Source of the DNA: Deltaproteobacteria bacterium ADurb.Bin207
Lineage (GTDB): Bacteria; Myxococcota_A; Polyangia; Polyangiales; Polyangiaceae
Direction: 5' to 3'
Assembly (NCBI GenBank): GCA_002070115.1
Contig: MWCO01000002.1
Location: 62,001-126,000, forward strand
DNA length: 64,000 bases
The number at the start of each line of letters is the position of its first letter. Position 1 is the stretch's first letter. Shown here in pieces: positions 45,748 to 54,687 of the stretch. The notes below the pieces were generated by a model, which searched no databases, was not told the DNA's origin, and was given only the letters and a program-made list of their open reading frames with translations. The position numbers and the translations under genes are program-made.

Positions 45748-46224
45748 TGTTATGTCGAGTGTACCTTGAACATCTTTCCCAGCGCTAGGTCAAGCCCCAC
45801 GTCAACATTGAAGTCATCGTCAAATTGTTCCCAGACCCACCCCGAAATGACAATCGAATTCTCTGCACAATTCAGTATTCTCCACGATTCGAGATGCGGC
45901 CCGACCATCGTTGCGTTCCTTGGCCCTTGCTCCTATGAAGTCCGGTTATGCCGCACATTGGTTTCGATATGCTCCCCAATCCTCGCACAAGAAATCAAAC
46001 GCGCCTCGAACGCCCAAAACCCAAGGCCTTCCAACACGGCCCCATCGTTTCCGGTCAGCTTCGGCCCTGCCGTCACTATCTGCCCAATCCCCTCATTTCA
46101 TGCGTATTGAGCAAACCCGTAGGCCAAGATACCTGCCCCGACGACTCCGTGATAGCCTCGGCTTTCAACGGTCGTTTGTCGATTTCCATCAAACCCTCTC
46201 CGACAATCCAGGAGCAAGATAACC
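45748..46224. other. Divergent intergenic region between the kinase and threonine-synthase-like genes
   Basis: These 477 bases separate two divergent genes and should hold promoters for both. AGGAG lies about ten bases before the ATG at 46225. A 177-codon plus-strand frame (45577-46110) covers most of it but overlaps the kinase 5' end and looks like no known protein, so I treat it as fortuitous. I see no RNA gene. Confidence 0.5.
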
Positions 46225-47505
46225 ATGAATGATGTCCCCTGGAGGCTGGTTTGTACGGATTGTGGTACTTCCTACCCAGGCCTCGAATCACGCTACCGTT
46301 GCGATTGTTTCGGTACCCTCGACGTCAACCACGATTTTCGCCGCTTCCGCCTCCCATCCCTGAGCGTTCTCGATGCGCGACTCGCCTCCCGTACCCCCAT
46401 CGACCGCTCCGGTGTATGGCGCTTTCGCGAATTCATCCTTCCTCTTCCCACAGAGCATATCGTCACACGACGAGAAGGAAATACCAACCTGTATGACGCG
46501 CCAAGCGTCGCGCGTTACACGGGAGTCGAGCAGCTTTTCCTCAAACACGAAGGGGAAAATCCAACGGGTAGTTTCGTCGACCGCGGCATGTCCGTCGCCA
46601 TGAGTGTCGCTCGTCAGCTCGGTGCCACGCGTGTGGCCTGCGCCTCTACGGGAAATACATCCGCTTCCATGGCCTCCTATGCGGCCGTGGCTGGCATGCG
46701 CGCCTTCGCTTTCGTCCCCGAGGGTCAGATCACCGATGCCAAACTAAGCCAAACCCTCGCTTTCGGAGCCAAAGTCATTCGAGTCGCCGGAACCTTCGAT
46801 ACCATCATGACCTTGGTAGAAGACTTCTGCGAAAGTGAACGAATCACCTTGGTCAACGCTCTGAATCCATTTCGTATCGAAGGACAAAAAGCAATCGGAT
46901 GGGAATTGATGCAAGACTTGGATTGGGAAGTCCCCGATTGGCTCGTGCTGCCAGGCGGTAACCTCGGCAATGCCTCCGCTATCTACAAATCCCTCCAAGA
47001 AATGTATGACTTGGGACTACTTCACCGGCTGCCCCGCTTCGCAGTCATCCAACCCGAAGGCGCCAACAGTCTGTACAAAGCCTTCCTCACCGCCGATTCC
47101 CTCGTGCCTATCCCAACCCCAACCACCTTATTGTCCGCCATTCGTATCGGAAATCCGGTGTGTTGGAAAAAAGGATTGCGAGCAGTTCACGCCACCGACG
47201 GCGTCGTGGAAGAAGTCTCCGACCAAGAAACCTTCGATGCCAAAGCCATCGTCGACAAAGCAGGCATCGGCGCCGAATCTACCGCCTGCACAACCATCGC
47301 CGGCGTCAAAAAACTCGTCGATGGCGGTGTCATCGAAAGCCACGAACGCGTGTGCTGCATCCTCACGGGCCATATCCTCAAAGAACACGACTCCGTGCTC
47401 GCATACCATCACGCTACCATGCCCAACATCACGGCTCACTTCGCCAATACTCCCATCCTGGCCGATGCGTCGATACAGGCCATAAAACGTGCCACCGACA
47501 GTTAG
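46225..47505 (+). CDS. thrC: Threonine-synthase-like protein without the PLP lysine
   Basis: The 426 residues are threonine synthase-like (fold type II) throughout. There is an N-terminal zinc-ribbon-like CxxC...CDC segment, the substrate loop LFLKHEGENPTGSF, CASTGNTSASMASYAAVAGM, and the phosphate-binding LVLPGGNLGNASAIYKSL. In active enzymes NPTGSFKDRG carries the lysine that forms the PLP Schiff base. Here codon GTC gives valine at residue 118 (NPTGSFVDRG). This needs at least two base changes from a lysine codon, so a sequencing error is unlikely. The protein should not be able to bind PLP covalently and may be a paralog with a new role, while a normal thrC sits elsewhere. Gene symbol by family only. 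Confidence 0.75.
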   Translation: MNDVPWRLVCTDCGTSYPGLESRYRCDCFGTLDVNHDFRRFRLPSLSVLDARLASRTPIDRSGVWRFREFILPLPTEHIVTRREGNTNLYDAPSVARYTGVEQLFLKHEGENPTGSFVDRGMSVAMSVARQLGATRVACASTGNTSASMASYAAVAGMRAFAFVPEGQITDAKLSQTLAFGAKVIRVAGTFDTIMTLVEDFCESERITLVNALNPFRIEGQKAIGWELMQDLDWEVPDWLVLPGGNLGNASAIYKSLQEMYDLGLLHRLPRFAVIQPEGANSLYKAFLTADSLVPIPTPTTLLSAIRIGNPVCWKKGLRAVHATDGVVEEVSDQETFDAKAIVDKAGIGAESTACTTIAGVKKLVDGGVIESHERVCCILTGHILKEHDSVLAYHHATMPNITAHFANTPILADASIQAIKRATDS

Positions 47506-47608
47506 CATTCTCCATTCATGGGCACCTCGTTACGTGGCGCACATATTCCCCATCCTATTTCGTCCCACTTCTCCCCCCAACGGTCCACCCTCCCTCATCA
47601 TCGATGCT

Positions 47609-48916
47609 ATGCTTAAACCCATGCGGTTTGCGTGGACTCTTTCCATCGTCATCGTTTGGGGGTGTTCAGGCCCAGCGTTCTCTTCTTCCGAATCCACCCC
47701 TGCCTTCGATGCAGGGGCGGATACACCCATCGACTCCCCTACGTGTACCCCCATCACGTGCGCACAATTGAACGCTGCTTGCGGTATCATTGCGGATGGC
47801 TGCGGCAGCACTCTGCAGTGCGGCTCATGCCCGCCCAATCATCTTTGTGTCTCAGATGGGGCTTCGTTTTTCTGCCAATGCCAACCCAAGTATTGCGCAC
47901 AACTCGAAGCGCATTGCGGACTGCAAGACGATGGTTGCGGCGATACGATCGATTGCGGTGGTTGCGATGCCCCCTCCGTGTGTGCCGGAAAGACCTGCCA
48001 ATGTTCAAAAATAGACTGTAAATCCGCGGGGTTCGATTGCGGCCTTATTCCGGATGGATGCGGCGGAACCATCGATTGCGGCACCTGTGAGGGGGGCGAG
48101 ACGTGTGGCGCCAACGATCAAGCCAATGTTTGCGGTGAAGGTTCATGTACCGCCAAAACCTGCGCGCAACTTGGTGTTGAATGCGGCGACGTTTCCGACG
48201 GATGCGGCAATATCCTCTCTTGCGGTTCATGCACACCTCCTGATACATGCGGAGGCGGGGGCATCCAAAAAAAGTGCGGCTGCTCGCCAACCACCTGCGG
48301 CCAGCTCGGATTCAACTGTGGGGTGGTTTCTGATGGTTGCAAAGGAACCCTCGATTGCGGCACGTGTACCCCCCCCAATACATGCGGAGCAAACGGTCAA
48401 GCTAACGTATGTGGCTGCAAGCCAACCACGTGCGAAAAAGAAATGTTCGAGTGCGGCAATGCCCCCGATGGATGTGGAGGAACCATCCAATGTGGCACGT
48501 GCCCCAACAACATGGAATGTTCGAATCACAAATGCAGCTTGGCTCCTTGTAATCCCACTACTTGTGCAGCCGCCGGCGCCACGTGCGGCCCCATCGACGA
48601 TGGCTGTGGCAAAACGATCAATTGCGGCCACTGCACCCTGCCCGAGACTTGTGGTGGCGGAGGCACCCCCAACCGATGCGGCTGCACCCCTCGACCATGC
48701 AAATCGAAAGAATGCGGGACCGTCGATAACGGCTGCGGAGGGAATATGGTCTGCTCCTGCCCCCCAGGTGCCCTATGCAACAATGGAGTTTGCATGGGTA
48801 CCTCGAATCCGTGCGCCGGGATCAATTGCACTTGGATATGTTGCGGCGGAGAGTGCTGCAAGCAAGGCGAGATATGCCTAAACAACCAATGCTCATCAGA
48901 CGGAATTTATCAGTAA
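47609..48916 (+). CDS. Cysteine-repeat lipoprotein of repeated ~45-residue units
   Basis: The ATG at 47609 gives 435 residues, with a signal ending in VIVWGC. About eight units of ~45 residues follow, patterned TTCGQLGFNCGVVSDGCKGT-x-DCGTC-x-PPNTCGANG-x-x-NVCGCKP. Each has six to eight cysteines, including the paired CG-x-C, and unit boundaries are well conserved. The composition matches extracellular disulphide-rich repeat proteins of myxobacteria, though the repeats differ from those at 17958-19598. The last three codons overlap the oppositely directed TerB-like gene. Adhesion or surface-layer function is only a guess. Confidence 0.75.
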   Translation: MLKPMRFAWTLSIVIVWGCSGPAFSSSESTPAFDAGADTPIDSPTCTPITCAQLNAACGIIADGCGSTLQCGSCPPNHLCVSDGASFFCQCQPKYCAQLEAHCGLQDDGCGDTIDCGGCDAPSVCAGKTCQCSKIDCKSAGFDCGLIPDGCGGTIDCGTCEGGETCGANDQANVCGEGSCTAKTCAQLGVECGDVSDGCGNILSCGSCTPPDTCGGGGIQKKCGCSPTTCGQLGFNCGVVSDGCKGTLDCGTCTPPNTCGANGQANVCGCKPTTCEKEMFECGNAPDGCGGTIQCGTCPNNMECSNHKCSLAPCNPTTCAAAGATCGPIDDGCGKTINCGHCTLPETCGGGGTPNRCGCTPRPCKSKECGTVDNGCGGNMVCSCPPGALCNNGVCMGTSNPCAGINCTWICCGGECCKQGEICLNNQCSSDGIYQ

Positions 48917-49242
48917 GCCAAACCAAGCTTTTTCGTGAGTCGATTGAGTTCCGCTTCTTCCTCGGGCGTCACCTTGCCATCCGCTGCCATCACCCCCCTG
49001 CACGCTTGCAGAAATAATTCCCGATGCGCGACCGGAATCGCACAAGGATCGAAATCCTCCTCCGGCGGTGGGCTATCAAGCCACTTCTTCACCTGCCGAA
49101 TCTCTTCTGCCGGCGCCCCAATCTGAAACATGAGCTTGGCAATATAACCCCGCTCATGCTGCTGAATCTCGGCATCTGCCCAGGCCACCGAACAGGCTAG
49201 ACGCAACAACCGCAGCCGCTCCTCACTGTCGAGTTCTTTCAT
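48910..49242 (-). CDS. TerB-like helical protein
   Basis: The 110 residues are mostly helical, with the two acidic half-repeats of the TerB/DjlA-like fold: ERLRLLRLACSVAWADAEIQQHERGYIAKLM and FLQACRGVMAADGKVTPEEEAELNRLT. The ATG at 49242 is preferred over a TTG at 49248. TerB-family proteins bind divalent metal and occur in stress and phage-related clusters, but here the context says little. It ends within the last codons of the convergent cysteine-repeat gene (stops overlap at 48910-48916). Confidence 0.65.
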   Translation of the reverse strand: MKELDSEERLRLLRLACSVAWADAEIQQHERGYIAKLMFQIGAPAEEIRQVKKWLDSPPPEEDFDPCAIPVAHRELFLQACRGVMAADGKVTPEEEAELNRLTKKLGLAY

Positions 49243-49333
49243 GGCCAATCACGATACCAAAGCGCCACCAGCACACAAGTCGCGCTTGTAACACCTGCCC
49301 CAATGCTCTCCAATACACAGCATAACGAACCCT

Positions 49334-51178
49334 TTACCTGCACTCCCCCACTAGCATCTGTGCCTGCGCACCCCGATCTTCACATTCTTGCCCTTGCTCA
49401 CAGTCCGAAGCGCCCGAAGGATCACACAAACGCACACAAGTATTCGTGGACCGATCGCATTGAAATCCCCTCGCACACGTCTCCCACGACGAACACGCTT
49501 GCCCTGCGACCGCCTGGCTAGCAAACCAACATCGACTCACCCCAGCCCCAAGCCATACGCAAGCCACACCATTCGGACAATCTTGCCCAATGGGATCACA
49601 CCCATCCCCGGGCTCGCAATACCCCCACGTGGATATCCGATCCCAATCAAAACACGCTTGCTCTGTCGGACAGGACCCATCCCCACAAGGGCGTCGACAC
49701 CACCCCAGCCACGTGCATCCCAACCCCTCAGCACATTCCTCATCTGCCAAACATGCGGCACCCTCCGCCAACTCCAAACGCTCCCCTCGTTCCAACCCAT
49801 AAGCCCCATCGACCGAAAGCTCCTCCATAGTCAGCCGTTGCCCAAGACGATACACGAATCGCACATCGCGCAACGCCTGGATATCCGCCAACGGATTGCC
49901 TCGCACCACAAGCAAATCCGCTCGCATTCCCGCTTCGATACGCCCTCGATCCGCCAGGCCCATCACGCGCGCAGCCTCCGAAGTTGCCGCACGAAGCGCT
50001 TCCACGGCCGAAAGCCCCGCTTGCACATAAAGCGCAAGCTCCCGATGCATGGATATCCCGTGAAAAACAGCAGGGTTGCCCGCATCCGTGCCTGCCACGA
50101 TCCGCACGCCCGCCCGATGGCATATCCGAAGATTGTCAAGCACATTGTCTCGTCGACGTTGCGCCTCTTGCTGCATCTTCGGCTCCCTCCACGAAGCCAC
50201 CATCGCAGGGTCGCGCCAAGCGGCTAGCACATCCTCGGATATATTCGACTTCGCATCATCTGCCCCCACTTCCTCCAGGGGCCCCAGCGAAGCCCGGTAT
50301 CGCGCATCTTCCACCACCACCGTCGGAATCACCACGGCACCCACTCGAGCAAGACGCTCGGCCACCGCATCGTCCAGCCGATCTCGAACAGGTAGGTGGG
50401 CAAAGAATCTCACCCCCGCATCCAGGGCATCCACGATATCCGCTGTCCTAGAAATATGTGCAATTACAGGTACTTGTAACTTTTCTCCGCGATCGACCAG
50501 CGCCTCGATCACCTCATGGCTCATCGTAGGCAAGGGATGCGTTTGGGTCCCTGACTCGATGATGATTTTGAAGGCGTCCGGGTGTTCGCCCGCCAACTCG
50601 ATCAGGCTTTGGTCCACATCGGCAGCTCCATCCACGAATGTGCAAAGATCGAAGCCCGGTCTCCCATACACACAAGGATGCCCACCCGTCGGAGTGAACG
50701 CTGCTCCCGCCGCAAGAAGGCAAGGCCCTGCGAGAAGCCCATCCTGAATTCGCTGTCGGAGCGCAAAAACGATGTGTCGCTCGGTCCCCAAGTCCAACAC
50801 CGTGGTGATCCCGGATCGCAGCAAGGCCTTGAAATGGTCTTTGGTATCATGGTGGGGGTCGGCCATGGCCGGTGGTCCCGAAGAAGCACGCACGTGAACG
50901 TGAAGATCGATGAGTCCAGGTAAAATCGTGTGGTTGTCCATATCCAGCACCCGACCCGCCACGATTTCGACTGGTCCTCGAACCAGCGATTGCACACGGT
51001 CCCGTCGAAGCACAACCGTGCCTGGCGCGGCTACTTGCCCATCGAATACCGTGGCTCCTCGAAGGATCGTGCAATCGGAACAATCGATTCGTGTAGGAGA
51101 TTCTACCGTGCCACCACATCCACTCACGGCTACCATGGCAAGGGCGGAACACAACCTTAGGCTGCTGCAAACAGGCAT
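49334..51178 (-). CDS. Lipoprotein amidohydrolase with a Cys-rich tail
   Basis: The 614 residues start with a lipoprotein signal (VAVSGC). An amidohydrolase TIM barrel follows: metal-binding DLHVHVR near residue ~92, probable ligand Lys in FKIIIESG, HIS in VIAHISRT, and Asp in VAGTDAGNP, with the imidazolonepropionase/prolidase-like ending (GRIEAGMRADLLVVRGNPLADI). Residues ~470-614 form a Cys-rich tail with CADEEC and CDPSGASDCEQGQEC, probably an extracellular adhesion or binding segment. Amidohydrolases of this type cleave C-N bonds in imides, dipeptides or cyclic amides; the substrate cannot be read from the sequence. Confidence 0.82.
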   Translation of the reverse strand: MPVCSSLRLCSALAMVAVSGCGGTVESPTRIDCSDCTILRGATVFDGQVAAPGTVVLRRDRVQSLVRGPVEIVAGRVLDMDNHTILPGLIDLHVHVRASSGPPAMADPHHDTKDHFKALLRSGITTVLDLGTERHIVFALRQRIQDGLLAGPCLLAAGAAFTPTGGHPCVYGRPGFDLCTFVDGAADVDQSLIELAGEHPDAFKIIIESGTQTHPLPTMSHEVIEALVDRGEKLQVPVIAHISRTADIVDALDAGVRFFAHLPVRDRLDDAVAERLARVGAVVIPTVVVEDARYRASLGPLEEVGADDAKSNISEDVLAAWRDPAMVASWREPKMQQEAQRRRDNVLDNLRICHRAGVRIVAGTDAGNPAVFHGISMHRELALYVQAGLSAVEALRAATSEAARVMGLADRGRIEAGMRADLLVVRGNPLADIQALRDVRFVYRLGQRLTMEELSVDGAYGLERGERLELAEGAACLADEECAEGLGCTWLGWCRRPCGDGSCPTEQACFDWDRISTWGYCEPGDGCDPIGQDCPNGVACVWLGAGVSRCWFASQAVAGQACSSWETCARGFQCDRSTNTCVRLCDPSGASDCEQGQECEDRGAQAQMLVGECR

Positions 51179-51394
51179 GAAGATAGGATAATTCAGCTTC
51201 GGTTCGCGAGCACTCCAAGGATTGGCAGCGAGTTCATGCCAGCGTGAGGAACCCGTACACGAACCATAGCCCCCCGCTTGCCCTCGATTGGCGCGAATCG
51301 TTCAAGAATACCTCGATTGCTCTGGACCAAGGGACACCCCTCGACGTCAGCACCCGCAAAGGATACACTGCGGTTCTGTCACACCATCGAACCC

Positions 51395-52171
51395 ATGCCG
51401 AACACGCATTCCATTCTCATGCGGCGGATCGTATTGTCACAGTGGTTAGCAACCATGGTCGTTGCAACCGTTGTCTGCACCTCGCAAGCCAAGGCGCAGA
51501 AGGAGCCATCGGACGAGGAATCTTCCTCGAGCACGAACGAAAAACTCCGCTCCTTCCCCATCATCGAAACAGGCCCCCAAGCTGGTTTTCGAACCGGTTT
51601 TGCGAAGGGTATGGGAAAGCTCTCCGCACAAGACGGCGAACTTGGCGGCGGCTCTCACGGCTTCATCCCCTTCTGGCTCGATCTGGGGTATCGCGTCCAC
51701 CCCAACGTATACGTCGGCGCCTACGGTCAATTCGGTTGGGTGCTGCTTCGCAAAGGGGTGCTATGCGACGGCGAGTACGTCAAATGCTCGGGACAAAACT
51801 ATCGAGTCGGAGCCAGCTTCCATTATCATTTCATTCCCGACGGTGACGCCGATCCCTGGGTCGGCCTCGGCGCGGGCTACGAATGGTATTTCAGCAATGT
51901 TTCCTTCGCGACGTCAGGCGTGCCCAATATGCGGAACGTTTTCCACGGACCCGAATGGGTCAACGTCAGCGTCGGTCTGGATATCAAAAAGAATCGACAG
52001 GGAGGAGTCGGCCCCTTCGTCGCCCTGGCCGTCGGCCAATATCTTTCTCGGCTCTATTCAGACGTGAATGAGGGAGAAGTGGTCGATGTCGCCGAATCCA
52101 TTGTCGCCACCGAGATGCACCAATGGCTGTTTTTCGGAATCCAAGGCTCTTTTTTCGACAGCTTCCACTAG
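51395..52171 (+). CDS. Outer-membrane beta-barrel-like protein
   Basis: From the ATG at 51395 (or 51419) the product has about 258 residues with an N-terminal signal peptide ending near TSQAKAQ. The mature part has alternating aromatic strands (GFIPFWLDLGYRVHPNVYVGAYGQFGWVLL, ASFHYHFIPDGDADPWVGLGAGYEWYF, PEWVNVSVGLDIKK) and ends with GIQGSFFDSF. This is typical of small eight-to-ten-stranded outer-membrane barrels. The C-terminal residue is His, not the usual Phe. No role is evident, and it is not part of an obvious operon. Confidence 0.7.
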   Translation: MPNTHSILMRRIVLSQWLATMVVATVVCTSQAKAQKEPSDEESSSSTNEKLRSFPIIETGPQAGFRTGFAKGMGKLSAQDGELGGGSHGFIPFWLDLGYRVHPNVYVGAYGQFGWVLLRKGVLCDGEYVKCSGQNYRVGASFHYHFIPDGDADPWVGLGAGYEWYFSNVSFATSGVPNMRNVFHGPEWVNVSVGLDIKKNRQGGVGPFVALAVGQYLSRLYSDVNEGEVVDVAESIVATEMHQWLFFGIQGSFFDSFH

Positions 52172-52354
52172 TCGTATCCAGGGTTGACCTCGACGCCAAC
52201 TGGTTGTACCCGAGGGCGTCTCCGCACGCGTAACGATTGGAGTTGGTCGTCATCAGGCTGGTCTGATCACCTCCCCCGATCAACGCGACGACTATCCCAG
52301 CATCACGACCAAGCCCACCCAAGCTTCTGTCGGATGACTCCCGAAGGTTGGACC

Positions 52355-53314
52355 ATGACCTCGCTCGATCGCTCGCACCCTGTCGCAGTGGTCGCCATTG
52401 GCGGCAATTCCCTCATCAAAGACAAACACCATCAAGAGGTTCGCTACCAATGGGATGCGGCCCGTGAAACCTGCTTCCACATTGCCAATATGATCGAAAA
52501 AGGATGGACCGTGGTCGTCACCCACGGCAATGGTCCACAAGTCGGCTTCATCCTCCGACGAAATGAAATCGCGTCTTCAGAAGTCCATACCACTCCGCTC
52601 GACGCCATCGTCGCCGATACCCAAGGCAGCATTGGCTACATGCTTCAGCAAAGCCTCAACAACGAATTCGTGCGCCGCGGCCTGCAACGCCATGCCTTCA
52701 CCATCGTCACGCAAGTGCTCGTCGACAAAAACGACTCGGCTTTCAAGGATCCCACCAAGCCCATCGGGTCGTTCATGGACGAAACGACAGCGATGCAAAT
52801 GAAACAAGCGGAGGGATGGGATGTGGTGGAAGACGCGGGGCGAGGATGGCGACGAGTGGTGGCGTCACCTCATCCGGTGCAAGTCGTCGAACAAGATGCC
52901 ATCACCGCCGCTGTCCAACAAGGTTGGATCGTGATAGCCGGCGGAGGGGGAGGTATTCCCGTCGTTCAAACCCCCCAGGGCCTCGAAGGAGTCGCGGCCG
53001 TCATCGACAAAGACCGTCTCTCAGCTCTTTTGGCTGCCGCGATCAAAGCCGACTTGTTCGTCATTTCCACGGCGGTGGAAAAGGTCTGCTTGCATTACGG
53101 AAAACCGAACCAACAAGACCTCACGCATATCACGGCGGAACAGGCTCGACAGTACATGAACGAAGGCCATTTTGCGCCCGGTTCCATGAAACCAAAAATG
53201 GAAGCCGTCCTTCAGTTTCTCGACGAAGGAGGCAAGCGCGCCATCATCACCAATCCAGAAAACCTCGAACGCGCGTTGCTAGGCGAAACCGGCACCGTCA
53301 TCGAAGGGCATTGA
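52355..53314 (+). CDS. arcC: Carbamate kinase
   Basis: The 319 residues match carbamate kinase (amino-acid kinase fold): VVAIGGNSLI at the start, THGNGPQVGFILRR, the GGGGIPV loop and the C-terminal FAPGSMKPKMEAVLQFL. The enzyme transfers phosphate from carbamoyl phosphate to ADP in arginine-deiminase, allantoin or purine breakdown, or works in reverse. GAAGG lies about seven bases before the ATG. arcA, arcB or transporter genes are not in the window. It is convergent with the iron alcohol dehydrogenase (29 bases apart), so it may serve anaerobic ATP formation in the same cell state. Confidence 0.93.
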   Translation: MTSLDRSHPVAVVAIGGNSLIKDKHHQEVRYQWDAARETCFHIANMIEKGWTVVVTHGNGPQVGFILRRNEIASSEVHTTPLDAIVADTQGSIGYMLQQSLNNEFVRRGLQRHAFTIVTQVLVDKNDSAFKDPTKPIGSFMDETTAMQMKQAEGWDVVEDAGRGWRRVVASPHPVQVVEQDAITAAVQQGWIVIAGGGGGIPVVQTPQGLEGVAAVIDKDRLSALLAAAIKADLFVISTAVEKVCLHYGKPNQQDLTHITAEQARQYMNEGHFAPGSMKPKMEAVLQFLDEGGKRAIITNPENLERALLGETGTVIEGH

Positions 53315-53343
53315 ATCGCGTTGATCCTGAAAAATGAGCGTAG

Positions 53344-54555
53344 TTACGGCAGAAGCTGACGAACCAACTTCTCGCACTCCGAATATGTCATGATGCGCGG
53401 AACCGGATAATCCGGATGCGCCTCCGCCAACGTGCGTCGAACGATGAGCGGGATATCGTGCGCTTGCAACTCGGCGATGGTGGTGGGAATGCCCATTCGT
53501 TCATTCATTTGCTTGATGCGCTCGATGAACCGATCGGCCAACTCGATGTCGGGTTCCCCGCGAGCCCCCAGCCCCGCTACCATCGCCAACATGGCAAGCT
53601 TGTGCGCCGCTTGTTCACGACAAAACGTCAGCACGTGCGGCAAAATGATCGCATTCGCAAGACCGTGAGCCACCCCATACAAGCCCCCCATATTATGTGC
53701 GATCGCGTGAACGTAACCCACGTAGGCACGCGTGAAAGCCGCGCCGGCAAACGTGGACGCCAGCGCCATTTGATAGCGGGCCTCGAGATCGCTTCCGTCG
53801 CAGTACACCTTTTCCAAGTTCTCGAATACCAATCGCGTGGCTTTCTCCGCATGACGATCGGTAAACGAATTGCCGTTCAGCCCGATATACGCCTCTACCG
53901 CATGGGTCAGGGCATCCATCCCCGTGGCCGCCGTAATCGCAGGAGGCAACCCCACCATCAATTCGGGATCGAGCACCGCAACTTTCGGAACCAGTTTCAA
54001 ATCGTTGATCGCAAATTTTTCGTGCGTCGAAGCATCCGTAATCACCCCAACCACGGTGGTTTCCGAGCCCGTCCCGGCAGTCGTCGGCACGCAAAATAGC
54101 GGGGGGATGGGCAATATCACCTTGAACAAGCCTTTCATGCGACGAACGGAAAGAAACGGATTTCCAACCCTGGCCCCGATGATTTTCGCGCAATCCATCG
54201 GAGAGCCCCCACCGATCGCAATGATGCCATCACAACCATGCTGCCGATAAACACGCACCCCCGCCTCCACGTTTTCGATGGTGGGATTGACCTGCACCTC
54301 ATCGAATACCGCAAACGTGATGCCCTTTTCCCGAAGGGATTCGAAAAGCGACGCCGGCAAGCCGATATCCATGAGCCCCTTATCCGTCACGACAAGTACG
54401 TGGCGTAACCCGCGAACACTCACGTTATCGGCAAGTTGTCTGACACTTCCAGGCCCAGTCAATAGGGCAGGGACGGGAAAAGGCAGCACCTTGGCCGCCA
54501 CTTTCATGACGCGTTGTTGGGTTCGATAAAGGCCCTTTTTCACGGTCCACAACAT
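53344..54555 (-). CDS. Iron-containing alcohol dehydrogenase
   Basis: The 403 residues show the family III alcohol dehydrogenase pattern: nucleotide loop AIGGGSPMDCAKIIG, PTTAGTGSETT, and metal-binding GMDALTHAVEAY and HAIAHNMGGLYGVAHG. It should reduce an aldehyde (or oxidise an alcohol) with NAD(P)H in the cytoplasm. The ATG at 54555 is preferred over a GTG at 54564 because GGGAGGTG lies eight bases upstream of it. The gene is divergent from the glycyl radical enzyme fusion across about 130 bases. It could reduce an aldehyde made by that enzyme. Confidence 0.93.
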   Translation of the reverse strand: MLWTVKKGLYRTQQRVMKVAAKVLPFPVPALLTGPGSVRQLADNVSVRGLRHVLVVTDKGLMDIGLPASLFESLREKGITFAVFDEVQVNPTIENVEAGVRVYRQHGCDGIIAIGGGSPMDCAKIIGARVGNPFLSVRRMKGLFKVILPIPPLFCVPTTAGTGSETTVVGVITDASTHEKFAINDLKLVPKVAVLDPELMVGLPPAITAATGMDALTHAVEAYIGLNGNSFTDRHAEKATRLVFENLEKVYCDGSDLEARYQMALASTFAGAAFTRAYVGYVHAIAHNMGGLYGVAHGLANAIILPHVLTFCREQAAHKLAMLAMVAGLGARGEPDIELADRFIERIKQMNERMGIPTTIAELQAHDIPLIVRRTLAEAHPDYPVPRIMTYSECEKLVRQLLP

Positions 54556-54645
54556 GGGCAACACCTCCCGGCTGCCCGCATGGTACGGCGTCGGTCATCC
54601 ACAAGCCAGCGGATGATTCAAAGAGATGGACTTGATTTATATATT

Positions 54646-54678
54646 CTGATGATACAGAATTTACAATCAGATCATCAG
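54646..54678 (+). promoter_or_regulatory. Inverted repeat before the glycyl radical enzyme gene
   Basis: CTGATGAT and ATCATCAG form a perfect eight-base inverted repeat with a 17-base spacer in an AT-rich stretch (54630-54670, unusual here). The right arm touches the Shine-Dalgarno AGGAGGAG (54677-54684), so it could be either an operator or an RNA hairpin controlling translation. TTGATT at 54632 may be a -35 element. No FNR-type TTGAT-N4-ATCAA match was found. Confidence 0.5.
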
Positions 54679-54687
54679 GAGGAGCCC

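Noticed and set aside
45577-46110. 177-codon plus-strand frame in the divergent region
   Set aside because: It overlaps the kinase 5' end, lacks a ribosome binding site and shows no domain.
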